Positions 1 through 8,890 of a stretch of 64,000 nucleotides of DNA are shown here, piece after piece. The notes beneath the pieces were generated by a model, which searched no databases, had not been told where the DNA came from, and saw nothing but the letters and a program-made list of their open reading frames with translations. Made by a program: the position numbers and the translations under genes. Location: NCBI GenBank assembly GCA_036387315.1, contig DASVTY010000124.1, positions 1 through 64,000 on the forward strand. The letters are read 5' to 3'. Source of the stretch: JALZCH01 sp036387315. GTDB taxonomy: Bacteria; Acidobacteriota; Blastocatellia; Pyrinomonadales; Pyrinomonadaceae. Each line of letters begins with the position of its first letter. Position 1 is the stretch's first letter.

Positions 1-56
1 CCGGTACCGGCTTCATTGCAATAAGGTTTAACGACCAGACGGCACAAGAAAGCTGA
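1..56 (+). CDS. C-terminal tail of an unidentified upstream gene (partial)
   Basis: Reading from base 3, 17 sense codons end in TGA at 54-56, with the residues GTGFIAIRFNDQTAQES. A strong hairpin terminator follows 12 bases later, as expected at the end of a gene. The other two forward frames stop earlier, at 24 and 31. The fragment is too short for any function to be assigned. The frame choice rests only on being open and on the terminator. Confidence 0.45.
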   Translation, partial: GTGFIAIRFNDQTAQES

Positions 57-66
57 AAACAAGGAA

Positions 67-97
67 AAGGGAGCGTGATAAATCACGCTCCCTTTTT
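67..97 (+). terminator. Rho-independent terminator
   Basis: An 11-bp perfect stem (gggagcgtgat at 69-79 with its complement at 82-92) has a very short loop and is followed by a T run. It sits just after the partial gene that ends at 56. Confidence 0.8.
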
Positions 98-103
98 CTG
101 TTT

Positions 104-524
104 ATGAAAAATTAAGCGGGAAATTGATTGGATAAAATTGAGAGAGGAGTTGATATAGCCAAATCAAGAAGAAAAAGATACCTGTCATAACAAATCCCTC
201 TGATTATAATTGCAGCGTAGAAACAGGGGCTTTTGCCATAAACGCACCTTTCATTTTTAAGATTAATGTAAGTTCGGGATAAGGAAACAATAAAAGTTAA
301 AAAAAATCAGCAGAATTAACCGCAAATGGCGCAAAGCAAAGCGCAAAGAACCGCAAAGAAAATCCTGTTTTAAGCTAACACTTTAATTTCCAACAACTCT
401 TATCCCGCATTCATATTAAATTAATATTTTCTCCGATAAATATTCAGTTCTTCGTTTACCCGTTAACGTGATGTCCTTGAAATAAATGGATATGCAGCGG
501 TAATTCTACCGGCTTTAAAAACTC
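104..524. other. Intergenic region with an A-rich repeat-like stretch
   Basis: No coding region is convincing here. Bases about 319-360 hold an A-rich, direct-repeat-like stretch built on 'cgcaaag' units (cgcaaatggcgcaaagc, gcgcaaagaa, ccgcaaagaa). It resembles the intergenic repeats at 5.7 kb and 24.8 kb in style but not in exact sequence. The region separates the terminator from the 3' end of the minus-strand gene at 525, so it may simply be spacer. Confidence 0.4.
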
Positions 525-1112
525 TCAGTTGCGGACAATTACGTCAATGCCGGGAAATCCAAATTCATCAACAATTATTCGAGCAGCTTCATCGGCAGGT
601 AAGCTCGTATTGTTGATTTTGAGATAATTCTCCTTGAGAAAGAAGTCACCCTCCGAATTTAACTTGTATTTCTCATCATTCTCTAACAAGCGCCGCCTGG
701 ATTTTTCCACATCTCGTTTGGACGGCTTTTGTAACAGCCTAAATTCAGATTCGTTCCGGTTCAGCCTTTCCGACAACTCCGCTTCCAACTCCACAAAATA
801 TATGTCCGCGCCTTTCTCTCTGAAGATGTTGCAGCTTCGCTCGATAAATGCTCTGTCCGATTCGTGTTCAATTGCCCAAACAAAAGTAAAAATCAGTCCG
901 GGTAAATCGCTTGCGGCTACTTCTTCAAAAACTCGCTTGCGAAATTCGGAAACCAATGTCTGAAATTGAGGCTCCTCGAAATCAAAGAAGTTCAAAACCA
1001 ATTCAATAGTCAAATGGTTATGGAAAAGCTTAAAGCCTGTCAATCGAGCGAGTTCGTATCCGACGGTCATTTTACCGACAGCAGGCGGACCAAATATGAC
1101 TATAAATTTCAT
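525..1112 (-). CDS. P-loop nucleotide kinase-like / AAA family ATPase
   Basis: This 195-residue soluble protein opens with a beta strand and a Walker A loop, GPPAVGKMT at residues 8-16. That is the arrangement of small P-loop kinases such as shikimate- or chloramphenicol-kinase-like proteins. A Arg/Lys-rich segment around residues 127-142 (KPSKRDVEKSRRRL) could form the mobile lid, which is inferred. There is no signal peptide or membrane segment. The start is the ATG directly before the first beta strand. It stands alone on the minus strand, and the gene at 1397 is divergent. The substrate cannot be told from the sequence. Family assignment is good; precise function is unknown. Confidence 0.7.
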   Translation of the reverse strand: MKFIVIFGPPAVGKMTVGYELARLTGFKLFHNHLTIELVLNFFDFEEPQFQTLVSEFRKRVFEEVAASDLPGLIFTFVWAIEHESDRAFIERSCNIFREKGADIYFVELEAELSERLNRNESEFRLLQKPSKRDVEKSRRRLLENDEKYKLNSEGDFFLKENYLKINNTSLPADEAARIIVDEFGFPGIDVIVRN

Positions 1113-1396
1113 ACTTCACTCTAAGACGAATTTTGACTTATATTTGTGTAAGCCCTTAATTTTACGCAATTTTAGCCTAAGTTACCTTTACCCGGATTCA
1201 CTGAAATTCTCTCCTATTTGCTCTCAATGTGTAACTTTTTGTGCCACTAAATATTTTTGTTACTATGCTCATTCGACAACATTGACTATTTAGGCAACCG
1301 ACCTGACAATTTTTTTGCCAAGATGTCGCGTATTGTTTTTGAGAGATTTCCGACAAATAAAGTCAAAACTAATAATCTCTCAATCGGGGGAAGATT

Positions 1397-2074
1397 ATGA
1401 AAGAAACTTATAGAGAAGCTCAAGGAATAAAATTCAGCGAAACCAAAGGCGCTTGCGATCTTGCTTACCATGCGGTCGAGGGTGAGCGTTATAAGTTTAC
1501 CGACGAAAAAGTATGGAAAGTTGTCAGAAAGATAGAGCGTTTTCTGGGCTTTCGAGCCGTAATTATTCAAGCGGAGGATAGCTTTTACAAACCAATATTG
1601 GCGTTCGCAGGAACCGATCCGACATCCGTAGCTGATATTTTTACTGATGCTCACCAAGCTGTTGGCGGGATATTTGTGCCTCAGTATTGGTTTGCCGTTT
1701 TAACTGCCAACGAAGCCAAAGGACGCTTTGGCGATTTAGTTCTGACCGGACATTCGCTCGGAGGTGGATTGGCGGCTTACGCTTCTCTGGTAACCGGAGC
1801 TTCCGCTACAACGATCAACCCAGCTCCCTTAAATTCTTCTAACACCTTGATCGGATTAATGAAAAACCTCAAGGGCAAAGTGAATATCACAAATTATATT
1901 TGCGGAACTAAAGGTTGGCGAAAGGGCGAAGTAGTCACCAGTTTAATTAGTCCGGGATTTATTGTAGGTGAAAAAATTTACGTTGCCGGCGCTGACGGAG
2001 CGGGATTTCACACCAGACACAAATTGGAAAACACAGGAGCGGGCGTTAATATGCCGACAAAAGTTTCCAACTAA
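1397..2074 (+). CDS. Class 3 lipase-like alpha/beta hydrolase
   Basis: This 225-residue protein has the nucleophile elbow GHSLGGG with the predicted catalytic Ser at residue 120. It also has an upstream FAGT motif at about residues 70-73, where class 3 lipases carry their oxyanion-hole segment (usually FRGT). A His near residue 205 (GFHTRH) could complete the triad, which is inferred. There is no signal peptide, so action inside the cell or export by another route is likely. A G-rich ribosome site (ggggg) lies a few bases before the ATG. The gene converges on the caspase gene, with 35 bases between their stops. The substrate is unknown. Confidence 0.75.
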   Translation: MKETYREAQGIKFSETKGACDLAYHAVEGERYKFTDEKVWKVVRKIERFLGFRAVIIQAEDSFYKPILAFAGTDPTSVADIFTDAHQAVGGIFVPQYWFAVLTANEAKGRFGDLVLTGHSLGGGLAAYASLVTGASATTINPAPLNSSNTLIGLMKNLKGKVNITNYICGTKGWRKGEVVTSLISPGFIVGEKIYVAGADGAGFHTRHKLENTGAGVNMPTKVSN

Positions 2075-2109
2075 TTGCAAAGATTTAAGAATACAAAAGT
2101 TTTCTTATT

Positions 2110-3594
2110 TTATTTTGCGACGGTTTCGACAATTATTGCGTCCGCCTGCCAGTCGTCGGCGGTTAATGGGGAGGTTTTCGTATTCTTTGCGCCGCGAGAT
2201 CGAGTTATTTTATCGGCGATGGCTTTTTGCAGCTCCGCCAGCCCGATGCGGCTGAACATTTCGTCCCATGTATATTCTTCCTTTTCGCCAAGCCCCAGTT
2301 CCCTGCGCGAGACGAGCGCAACCCATACGTCTTTCCCAACCGGCTCGGTCGCTTCGGTTTCATAACCTTCACGCGGAAAACTGTGTTTGCCTTTCATCAA
2401 TTTGTTGGTCGAATTGCCGCCGACTGCCGTCGGGAAAATACAAAAGGCTTTGTTTTGCGCGCTAAAAACCAAAATATAAAGAAAAGATGTTTCGCTGATG
2501 TCAACCGTGTAATAAATCTTATCGCCGAGCTTATAACGGTTTTTATCGAGATCGAGTTTGACGCGCATTGTCGAAAGCGGGTTGAACATCGCCGTTTCAA
2601 CCGCTGCCGTATAGCTTTCTTCGTTTGTCGAAGCAAAGAGCGGTTTGTCCGAAAGTTTTGTTTTTGAAATAATATCCATCTGAGGAACTTGAAATTCGCC
2701 ATTCAGGCTTTGACCGATCTTGCCTTTATCGGCGTAGTTTTTCATTTCCCTCTTTAGCTCTTTTTCCAAATCTTCCAACCGTTGATTTTCGTTTCTGCGA
2801 ATCAAATTTTCAAAAATGTATGTAAATGCGCCGCGCATTATATTACCGTCGGTTTCCATCGAAAAAGCCTGTTGATAAGGGGAAGCGGCGGACAGCACGA
2901 CGACGCCGTTGACATTGCCTTCGACCGCATTTTCGCGGATAGAGACGAGATCGCGGGGCTTACCTTTTTCCGGGACTTCCGAATAACCGCCGTCAACGGC
3001 GCTCCGCGAAGGCTTCATTTGCAAATAGCGGCTTTCGGATTTCCTTGAATTCCCCGAAACGCCGCGCGAAAGCGTTCCCGAATGGCACGAATCGAACATC
3101 AAAACCGCGCGCCTGCCCGAAAGCTGCGCGATAAAATCATTAAATTTATCGTCGCGGATGAACGTACTCTCATCGCTCAATATTGCTTTGTTATTAACAA
3201 ATTTGACGGCGACATCGTAAGGCGTAATCACCTCGTCCCGTTTATCCTGCTCGTCGCTGCCGTCGTCCGGCGCTTGAAAACCGTGCCCGGCGTAAAAGAA
3301 AAAAACGCGGTCGCCCGGTCGCGTGCCGTTAATCAGCCACGTCTGAAAATTCTGAACGATAGCGGCAGCGGTCGCCCGTTCATTAATCAACGTTTTGATT
3401 GAGCGCGGCGCAAAACCGAATTTTTCGATCAACAGTTTTTCCATCGCTCCGGCATCATCAGCCGCGCCGGGCGTAGGTCGTAAATTTTGATTGGCATAAA
3501 CGTCCGTACCGACAATGAGGGCGCGGTCTTCGGCTGCTGCGGAAATGACTAAGACAAATATGATAAACAAGAAAAATGTAAATTTTGCCTTCAT
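2110..3594 (-). CDS. Secreted caspase-like protease with C-terminal DUF4384 domain
   Basis: This 494-residue protein begins with an N-terminal signal peptide (about residues 1-21, ending SAAA) and then a peptidase C14 (metacaspase/caspase-fold) domain. The catalytic dyad is visible as His104 in YAGHG and Cys170 in FDSCHSG. Acidic residues between them (DDGSDEQD) are common in metacaspases. From about residue 340 to 440 the sequence matches the DUF4384 pattern: a 'YKLGDKIYYTVDI' strand, then 'FLYILVFSAQNKAFCIFPT' and 'VWVALVS'. It is probably a periplasmic protease. It is 17 bases downstream of the caspase-FGE gene in the same direction, so the two are likely cotranscribed. Substrates are unknown; caspase-fold bacterial enzymes usually cut after Arg or Lys. 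Confidence 0.88.
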   Translation of the reverse strand: MKAKFTFFLFIIFVLVISAAAEDRALIVGTDVYANQNLRPTPGAADDAGAMEKLLIEKFGFAPRSIKTLINERATAAAIVQNFQTWLINGTRPGDRVFFFYAGHGFQAPDDGSDEQDKRDEVITPYDVAVKFVNNKAILSDESTFIRDDKFNDFIAQLSGRRAVLMFDSCHSGTLSRGVSGNSRKSESRYLQMKPSRSAVDGGYSEVPEKGKPRDLVSIRENAVEGNVNGVVVLSAASPYQQAFSMETDGNIMRGAFTYIFENLIRRNENQRLEDLEKELKREMKNYADKGKIGQSLNGEFQVPQMDIISKTKLSDKPLFASTNEESYTAAVETAMFNPLSTMRVKLDLDKNRYKLGDKIYYTVDISETSFLYILVFSAQNKAFCIFPTAVGGNSTNKLMKGKHSFPREGYETEATEPVGKDVWVALVSRRELGLGEKEEYTWDEMFSRIGLAELQKAIADKITRSRGAKNTKTSPLTADDWQADAIIVETVAK

Positions 3595-3611
3595 AAATTT
3601 TGATTTGCAGA

Positions 3612-5375
3612 TTAATTAACCACTATCCGAAAACCTATTTTGTCTGAGCTAAAGCTTGCCGCCGCAGGTTGTTTGCGGCGATACGCCGAACGGCAACTGT
3701 TAGCGATTGAATCCCACGAGCCGCCGCGAATGACGCGATACGGTTCGTCGTCTTCGCTGGTCGTCGTTTCCCAAGCCGAACCGTCGCGCGGCGCGCCGTC
3801 GTAGTCGGGATGCCAAACGTCCGCAGTCCATTCCCAGACGTTTCCGTGCATATCGAACAGCCCGAAGCCGTTGGCGGCGTTTAGCTGTCCGACAGCGACT
3901 AGATTCAGGCGATATTGTCCGCGCGGCGCATTGGCGAATGGCGCGCTGCCCATAAAATTGACCAGACTCGCGTTGATTGATTTGCCGAAAGCGAACGGCG
4001 TGTTCGTTCCGGCTCGCGCGGCGAATTCCCATTCGGCTTCGGACGGCAAACGATACGTTCTAGTTCCTCCCGTCAACGCCGTCAATTTCTCGCAAAATTC
4101 ATTTGCCGCCCGCCAACTAACATTAACGACCGGGAAATTTGCGCCTCGCATTTTCGGTTCTTTGATATTCGGCAGCGCGCCCATTACGGATTGCCATTGC
4201 GCCTGCGTAATTTCGGTTTTGCTGATAAAGAAACCCGGCACATCGACCAAATGCTGCGGCATCTCGGCGGTAATCGTTTCTCTGGTCAAATCGTCGTTGT
4301 AACGTCTTGCGTCCTGAAAAGCGAAATCGGCATCGTCCGCGCTCGTTCCCATCTGAAACTGCGAGCCGCTGATTTCGACCATTTCGATAAACGCGCCGCC
4401 GGAATTTTCTCTGTAAGATTTCGCAGCGCCGTTAAGAGTTGAAGCGCGCGTTCCGTTTTCGTTTAGCACGGGCGCGGCAAAAGTAAAACCGAGTAATGAT
4501 CTGATTCCGCCGGGCAATCGGGGCGGGACTTTGACGGCAGCTTTAACCGGAGTGTTTTTCGGAGCGAAATTTATTGTCGGCGCAAGCACATCGGCGGTGA
4601 AATAAAAGTCTGAAACAAGCGAAGAATTTTCCCACGGAATTTGCGACTCCGCCGTGTAGTTAATCATTTGCAACCGGGTTCGCTTAAAAACATCTTCGAG
4701 GCGCGACGGCTTCATACGGAGATTTTCCGCCAGATAACCGGCATAAAGACTGTTTGCGCCGTCGCCGTCAGCCGCCGTTTTACCGGGCGAAGTCGAGAAA
4801 GCGATAATAGTTCCGGCGGGCGCGGTTCTCGCCGCCAAGCCGTTTGCAGCTTCGGTCGGCAAGAGAAACCGACCTTCGCCGTTGCGGCAAGCGTCCAGAA
4901 TGATGACGTTTAAACCGCTCCTTTGGCTGACGGTCGCAATCAGTTCGTCAATATTGATTGCTTGTTTGACAAATTCGGCGGCATTATTCGTCGGCTGGAA
5001 ATCAATCGGGAGAATAAAGCTGCGCCCGCCGATTTGCGTGCCGTGCCCGCCGAAATAGAAAAGCGCAACTCCGTCTTTCGGCAATTGCGCGGAAAATTCA
5101 TTGATCGCGGTTTTCATCTCTGCGAGATTTAAATCCTTGCGAACGGTCACTTTGAATTTTACCGATTGGAGCGACTCGCCGATTAGAACCGCGTCGTTGA
5201 CCGGATTAAACAACCGGTCAAACGAATAATTATTGTTGCCGATAACCAAAGCCGCGCGTTTTTCGGAATTGATTTTTTGCGGATATGCAGATTGGGCAAA
5301 TAAACCGATAACGGCGTTAATTAAAATCATTCGGACAAACAATTTTGAATAAATATGGAAACGTTTTTTTCTCAT
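3612..5375 (-). CDS. Secreted caspase-like protease fused to an FGE-sulfatase (formylglycine-generating-like) domain
   Basis: A leading hydrophobic segment (residues about 11-32) exports this 587-residue protein. The caspase domain follows, with His111 in FGGHG and Cys163 in LDACRNG. From about residue 325 there is an FGE-sulfatase (C-type-lectin-like) domain with its usual signposts: TEITQAQW, WEFAARAGT, DMHGNVWEWTAD, RVIRGGSW and a terminal IGFRIV. The first of the two Cys residues that bind copper in true formylglycine-generating enzymes is absent (GGSWDSIANSCRSAYR keeps only the second), so oxidase activity is unlikely. The domain may instead bind a ligand. It is the first gene of a two-caspase unit; 523 non-coding bases lie upstream. 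Confidence 0.88.
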   Translation of the reverse strand: MRKKRFHIYSKLFVRMILINAVIGLFAQSAYPQKINSEKRAALVIGNNNYSFDRLFNPVNDAVLIGESLQSVKFKVTVRKDLNLAEMKTAINEFSAQLPKDGVALFYFGGHGTQIGGRSFILPIDFQPTNNAAEFVKQAINIDELIATVSQRSGLNVIILDACRNGEGRFLLPTEAANGLAARTAPAGTIIAFSTSPGKTAADGDGANSLYAGYLAENLRMKPSRLEDVFKRTRLQMINYTAESQIPWENSSLVSDFYFTADVLAPTINFAPKNTPVKAAVKVPPRLPGGIRSLLGFTFAAPVLNENGTRASTLNGAAKSYRENSGGAFIEMVEISGSQFQMGTSADDADFAFQDARRYNDDLTRETITAEMPQHLVDVPGFFISKTEITQAQWQSVMGALPNIKEPKMRGANFPVVNVSWRAANEFCEKLTALTGGTRTYRLPSEAEWEFAARAGTNTPFAFGKSINASLVNFMGSAPFANAPRGQYRLNLVAVGQLNAANGFGLFDMHGNVWEWTADVWHPDYDGAPRDGSAWETTTSEDDEPYRVIRGGSWDSIANSCRSAYRRKQPAAASFSSDKIGFRIVVN

Positions 5376-5898
5376 TATTTATTTTCCTTTGGCATCAACA
5401 TCCGGCAATTAGGTTATCCTGGGAAATTAATAGAGTTAAGAAGTTGAAAATTTCCTGTGCGTAACGCGAAATATCGTCAATTTGACTTTTGCACAATTCT
5501 GAAAGCCTTCAATTAATTGAGATGGGGCGATTTAAAACGCATCTTCTCGAATGAAATAAATGTTGTGTATATGCTTTTGCATCGGCACAAAACTTTTCGT
5601 CCCTTTTATAAATACCGATTAGTTAAAATGCGGAAATTTCCCGCTTAAAATTCGGCGCGGATTTCTTATAAGTAGTCAGGCAGAATAAATAAATAAGATT
5701 TTTATCACAGATGGACACGGAGCAAAGAAGGATGTTTTTTGATAAAGCAGATTTGATTTCTTCATCTTTGATTTATCCTTTTTTAAATCCGTGTTTATCT
5801 GTGGTTATTTTTACCGATTTATTTTGCTCAATTACTTATTTCGCCGCCGTCAATAGATTTAATCGTTGTGTCTGATTTTCAGCTAAATTTAACCGATT
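5376..5898. other. Intergenic region upstream of the caspase pair
   Basis: No gene is convincing in this 523-base A+T-rich spacer. It should carry the promoter of the minus-strand caspase pair. Its central part holds an inverted repeat, listed separately. Nothing else was recognised. Confidence 0.5.
5699..5812. repeat. Imperfect inverted repeat, intergenic
   Basis: The arms at 5704-5721 (atcacagatggacacgga) and 5788-5805 (tccgtgtttatctgtggt) are complementary except for three positions, and about 66 bases lie between them. Elements with an 'ACAGAT..ACACGGA' edge are seen between genes in several bacterial genomes; assignment to such a family is from memory. No open frame lies inside. Confidence 0.55.
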
Positions 5899-6990
5899 TT
5901 ATTGCATCGGATTAACAACATCTTTAACTTTGAAACCATTGCCGGAAACGATTTTTGCAACCACTATCTTTGGGCGTATTTCCGTAATCTCGATCTCTCC
6001 GATTTTTACGGATTCGACATCTAAAATTTCGCCCGAATCGGGGTCTTTTATCTCTCGCCCGATTCTCGAAACGGCAAATTTATTTCCGACCTGAGCATTT
6101 TGCAGCCCGCTGATATAAATCGAATTCGCGGTTACCTGCACGATCTTTCCATTTGAATTGACAGCGGCAGGTTTCACGGGATCGGCAACTTGCGGCTTCG
6201 AGATTCCCGGATTATTGACGACAGGAGTTGCGGCGAGCTTTGAATCGGGGACTTTCGAGATAGAAGGCTCAAGCCCGACAGTTGCTTTATCCACCGCGTT
6301 ATTGGCTGCTGCCGTGAACAAACGAATTCTTAAATCATCGGTCATTTCGGTTGAAATATCGCTCCACAGAGTGGCGACATTTTTTTCATCCGCTATGCCT
6401 TCGACGGTTACCGAATCAAGAACAATTCCGGTGTTGACATCAACCAATCGAATAACCAAACCAATTTTCGCGGAAACAGTGACTTTCTTAAATCCCGGAA
6501 GCCATTTAGAACTCTTTTTGAATGTTTATTCGGTAACAGTGCCTAAAACGACAGCATTCGCCGAAAAGATTTTTCCAATTTTGGCGGCGAGCTTCGCGTC
6601 GTAACGGTCGGCGTTTTGGCTGATATTTTGTTCATCGAGAATTTGCAGAATTCTCTGTCGTTCGACAACCGTATAATTTCCCGATTCACCGAATTTGTTA
6701 GCGAGAAACAGTGCTGCTTGTTTGCCGACGGCGATCTTTTTTTCGTTTAAGGAAGCGTCGTCGAAATCCAGAACGACAATAACTTTTTTCCCCGGAGTGT
6801 TTGTTGCCGGTTTTTCTACGTTTACCGTTGGTTTTTCTGTGTTTCCCGACGGCTTTTGCGATGTCGAAGCGGGCTGTTTCGGCGCATTCCCGGCGCCTCG
6901 TTTGGTTTGCGCGAAAGCTGCGGTTGCGCTGATTATAAAAATAATCAGCAAAGAAAAATAATCTTTTGGCTGAAGTTTGCCGTTGTACAT
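5899..6990 (-). pseudogene. CsgG-like secreted protein gene interrupted by one in-frame stop codon
   Basis: Two consecutive open stretches, 6526-6990 and 5899-6525, lie in the same minus-strand frame and are separated only by a TAA at 6526-6528. The first part has a signal peptide (to AFA, near residue 27), a Pro/Thr/Lys-rich linker and a CsgG-like start (KKVIVVLDFDD, NYTVVERQRILQILDEQ, IFSANAVVLGTVTE). The second part continues directly (TFKKSSKWLPGFKK, VSAKIG, IRLVDVNTGIVLDS). Together they would give a protein of about 363 residues. CsgG-domain proteins form or assist outer-membrane assemblies. A single base change or sequencing error (for example TAC or TAT to TAA) explains the break; read-through is also possible. 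It lies 66 bases downstream of a DUF4384 gene in the same direction. Confidence 0.75.
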
Positions 6991-7055
6991 AATTTACTCC
7001 TAATGTTCTGGCTTTTGGTCAAGCGTAAATTATTGGAAATTTACGCTGATTGAAT

Positions 7056-7682
7056 TTATTCGTGTTTCAGCCGCAGAGTGAAACCAAGCGGCTTTTGCAG
7101 ACTGGTTTCGTTCGTAACGGCGAAAGTCGCTTCTGTATCCGATTCGATTGTCAGATCGCGGGTATTTGCTGCGCTTTTATTTAACGCGCGCAGCTCGGCG
7201 TCGCTTTCCGAATTTAAAGGCTCTTTCGACATAATTACCGTCAGCGTTTCCGTTCCCGGCGTCTCGTCAAAGACGATCCAGTCGCCGCTTTTCGGCACCT
7301 GAAAATCAGTGTTCGGGCGAATGCGGTCGTCCGCGCCCGAATATGGAAACAGCAGATTTACTTTTCCGCTTGAGCCGATGTTGAGAATTTTAATGTAGCC
7401 GTCGAAATTCGTCGCAAAGCGCAGACGAATTTTGTCGCCCGAACGAAATTTCGAGTTCGGCGCAACGAAAGCCAGTTTGCCGTCGCGCATTCTTTCGATC
7501 ACAACTTTAGTGCCGGGCTTGCCTTTTTTCGGAGTTTTTTTATTATTCGCGGTATTGCCCGTCGGCGCAGCGACCATCTGATCGTTTGTTTCGTAGTTGA
7601 GATAAAGCTGACGCGCAGTTTGCGCCTGCGCAAAGGACAGCCCACCCAGAATTATCATTAAACTCAAAATATTTTTTTTCAT
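7056..7682 (-). CDS. Secreted DUF4384 domain protein
   Basis: This 208-residue protein has a clear signal peptide (cleavage after AQA, residue 20) and a basic Lys/Pro linker. A DUF4384 core follows from about residue 70: SGDKIRLRF, NFDGYIKILNIGSSGKVNLLFPY and GDWIVFDETPGTE. It is a paralogue of the next gene upstream, sharing the 'GDKI..F..NF.GY..LLN.GSSGK' signature, so the pair arose by tandem duplication. It is expected in the periplasm or at the outer membrane. No catalytic residues are recognisable, so a binding or scaffold role is more likely than an enzymatic one. It lies 87 bases from the upstream paralogue. Confidence 0.8.
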   Translation of the reverse strand: MKKNILSLMIILGGLSFAQAQTARQLYLNYETNDQMVAAPTGNTANNKKTPKKGKPGTKVVIERMRDGKLAFVAPNSKFRSGDKIRLRFATNFDGYIKILNIGSSGKVNLLFPYSGADDRIRPNTDFQVPKSGDWIVFDETPGTETLTVIMSKEPLNSESDAELRALNKSAANTRDLTIESDTEATFAVTNETSLQKPLGFTLRLKHE

Positions 7683-7769
7683 TCCTTTAACTTCAAACGA
7701 CTCATCAACTCATCGAAAGACGGATAATTAATATTAATTCTCCGTCTTTTAAACACGGCGGTTCCAAGA

Positions 7770-8531
7770 TTATTTTTTGCTTTCGTGTTTGAGCGTAATG
7801 ACAAAAGCCGTCGGCTCGCCGATCAAACTCGATTCGGCGAGAACATAAGTAGCGTCGTTGTTCACCGTCTCAACATACAAATCGCGGGTTTTTGAGCGTT
7901 TCAAGCTGCGCGCATTGAGTTCTTCGAGAATTGCCTGCGCCTGTGCGCTCGCTGCAACATAAATCGTGCTGCCGTTTCCGGTATTAGTTATGTTGACGGT
8001 CGCACCCGCGCTTCCCAAAACAGTTGAAGAATTATCGTTCGTGTTGTTTTGCCCGGACATTTCAATAATCTGTTGAACGGATTGAATCGGGTTGGTCGAG
8101 AAAATAATTGTGATCTGCTCGCTTCCCGGACGATTGTCAAACGTGATCCAATCCCTTGAATTTGCCGGAATAAGCTGCTCTTTATCGCTCGGTTCGACCA
8201 TCGCGTCAACGCCCGGATACGGGTAAAGCATCGTGATTTTGCCGCTTGAACCGACATTCAAAAGCGCAACGTAACCGGAAAAGTTGATGTCAAAAGCGAG
8301 CTTGATTTTATCGCCCGAATAAAAGGTTTCGGTCGGCGCGACATAGCGTTCTTTTTCAGCGCCGCGCTTGAGCAGAATGCGAACTTTCGCCCCTGATTTG
8401 CCTTTGGATTCGTCTTTTTCCTTTTCGATAAAAAGGTCGCGCGGTTTCGCGGTCGGTTGCTGCGCCGTTATCGCGTTTGTTAAGAGCGACATCATCATCA
8501 CCATCATCAATCCAAAGATTATTTTTTTCAT
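7770..8531 (-). CDS. Secreted DUF4384 domain protein
   Basis: This 253-residue protein has a Met-rich signal peptide ending near ITAQQ (residue 25). DUF4384 follows with FYSGDKIKLAFDINFSGY, LLNVGSSGKITMLYPYPGVD and DWITFDNRPGSEQ. Between the core and the end there is an Asn/Thr/Gly-rich stretch (residues about 160-195) and an Ala/Gln-rich helix. Both this protein and its paralogue contain a 'TRDL' strand near the C terminus and end in a Lys-rich tail (TLKHESKK here). It is presumably first in a run of minus-strand genes that continues with the second DUF4384 gene and the CsgG-like gene. Function is unknown. Confidence 0.8.
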   Translation of the reverse strand: MKKIIFGLMMVMMMSLLTNAITAQQPTAKPRDLFIEKEKDESKGKSGAKVRILLKRGAEKERYVAPTETFYSGDKIKLAFDINFSGYVALLNVGSSGKITMLYPYPGVDAMVEPSDKEQLIPANSRDWITFDNRPGSEQITIIFSTNPIQSVQQIIEMSGQNNTNDNSSTVLGSAGATVNITNTGNGSTIYVAASAQAQAILEELNARSLKRSKTRDLYVETVNNDATYVLAESSLIGEPTAFVITLKHESKK

Positions 8532-8890
8532 TATTTTTTACTTCTCTTAAATCTCTAAATTTATTGTTGCTTAGCTTTTGCGTTCTATTTCCGCTTTAGC
8601 AACGGCTCTTAATCTCATTACGCGACAGATATAAAATTTTCTTGTCAAAAAGAGGCTGGCAATGGTCCTCAGTCTAAAATCTTCAAAATGTTATTGCCTG
8701 AGTCGTAAAGCAGTTATTAAGTGATTACTGTCTAACTGCTTGAATCTGGATAAGCTGTGTCGAATTTCGCCTGAAAAGCCGGTCTGACCGACACCACAAT
8801 AATTATTGTCAGTTTTCTTCCGCGCCTTCTTTTTCTCTCCAATTTATAACGCCCTGAAAACAGGTGATTTCTCTCATTCAAATGCAAGAT
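8532..8890. other. Intergenic region between two DUF4384 genes
   Basis: These 359 bases contain no supportable gene. They probably hold the promoter of the DUF4384/CsgG-like run. A small hairpin (gtcggtctgac-type, near 8780-8795) is visible but has no T run after it. Nothing else was recognised. Confidence 0.4.

Noticed and set aside
5899..6459. Separate gene for the second half of the CsgG-like protein
   Set aside because: It would have to start at a TTG inside a conserved strand; the frame continues upstream to the TAA, so it is the second half of one broken gene.
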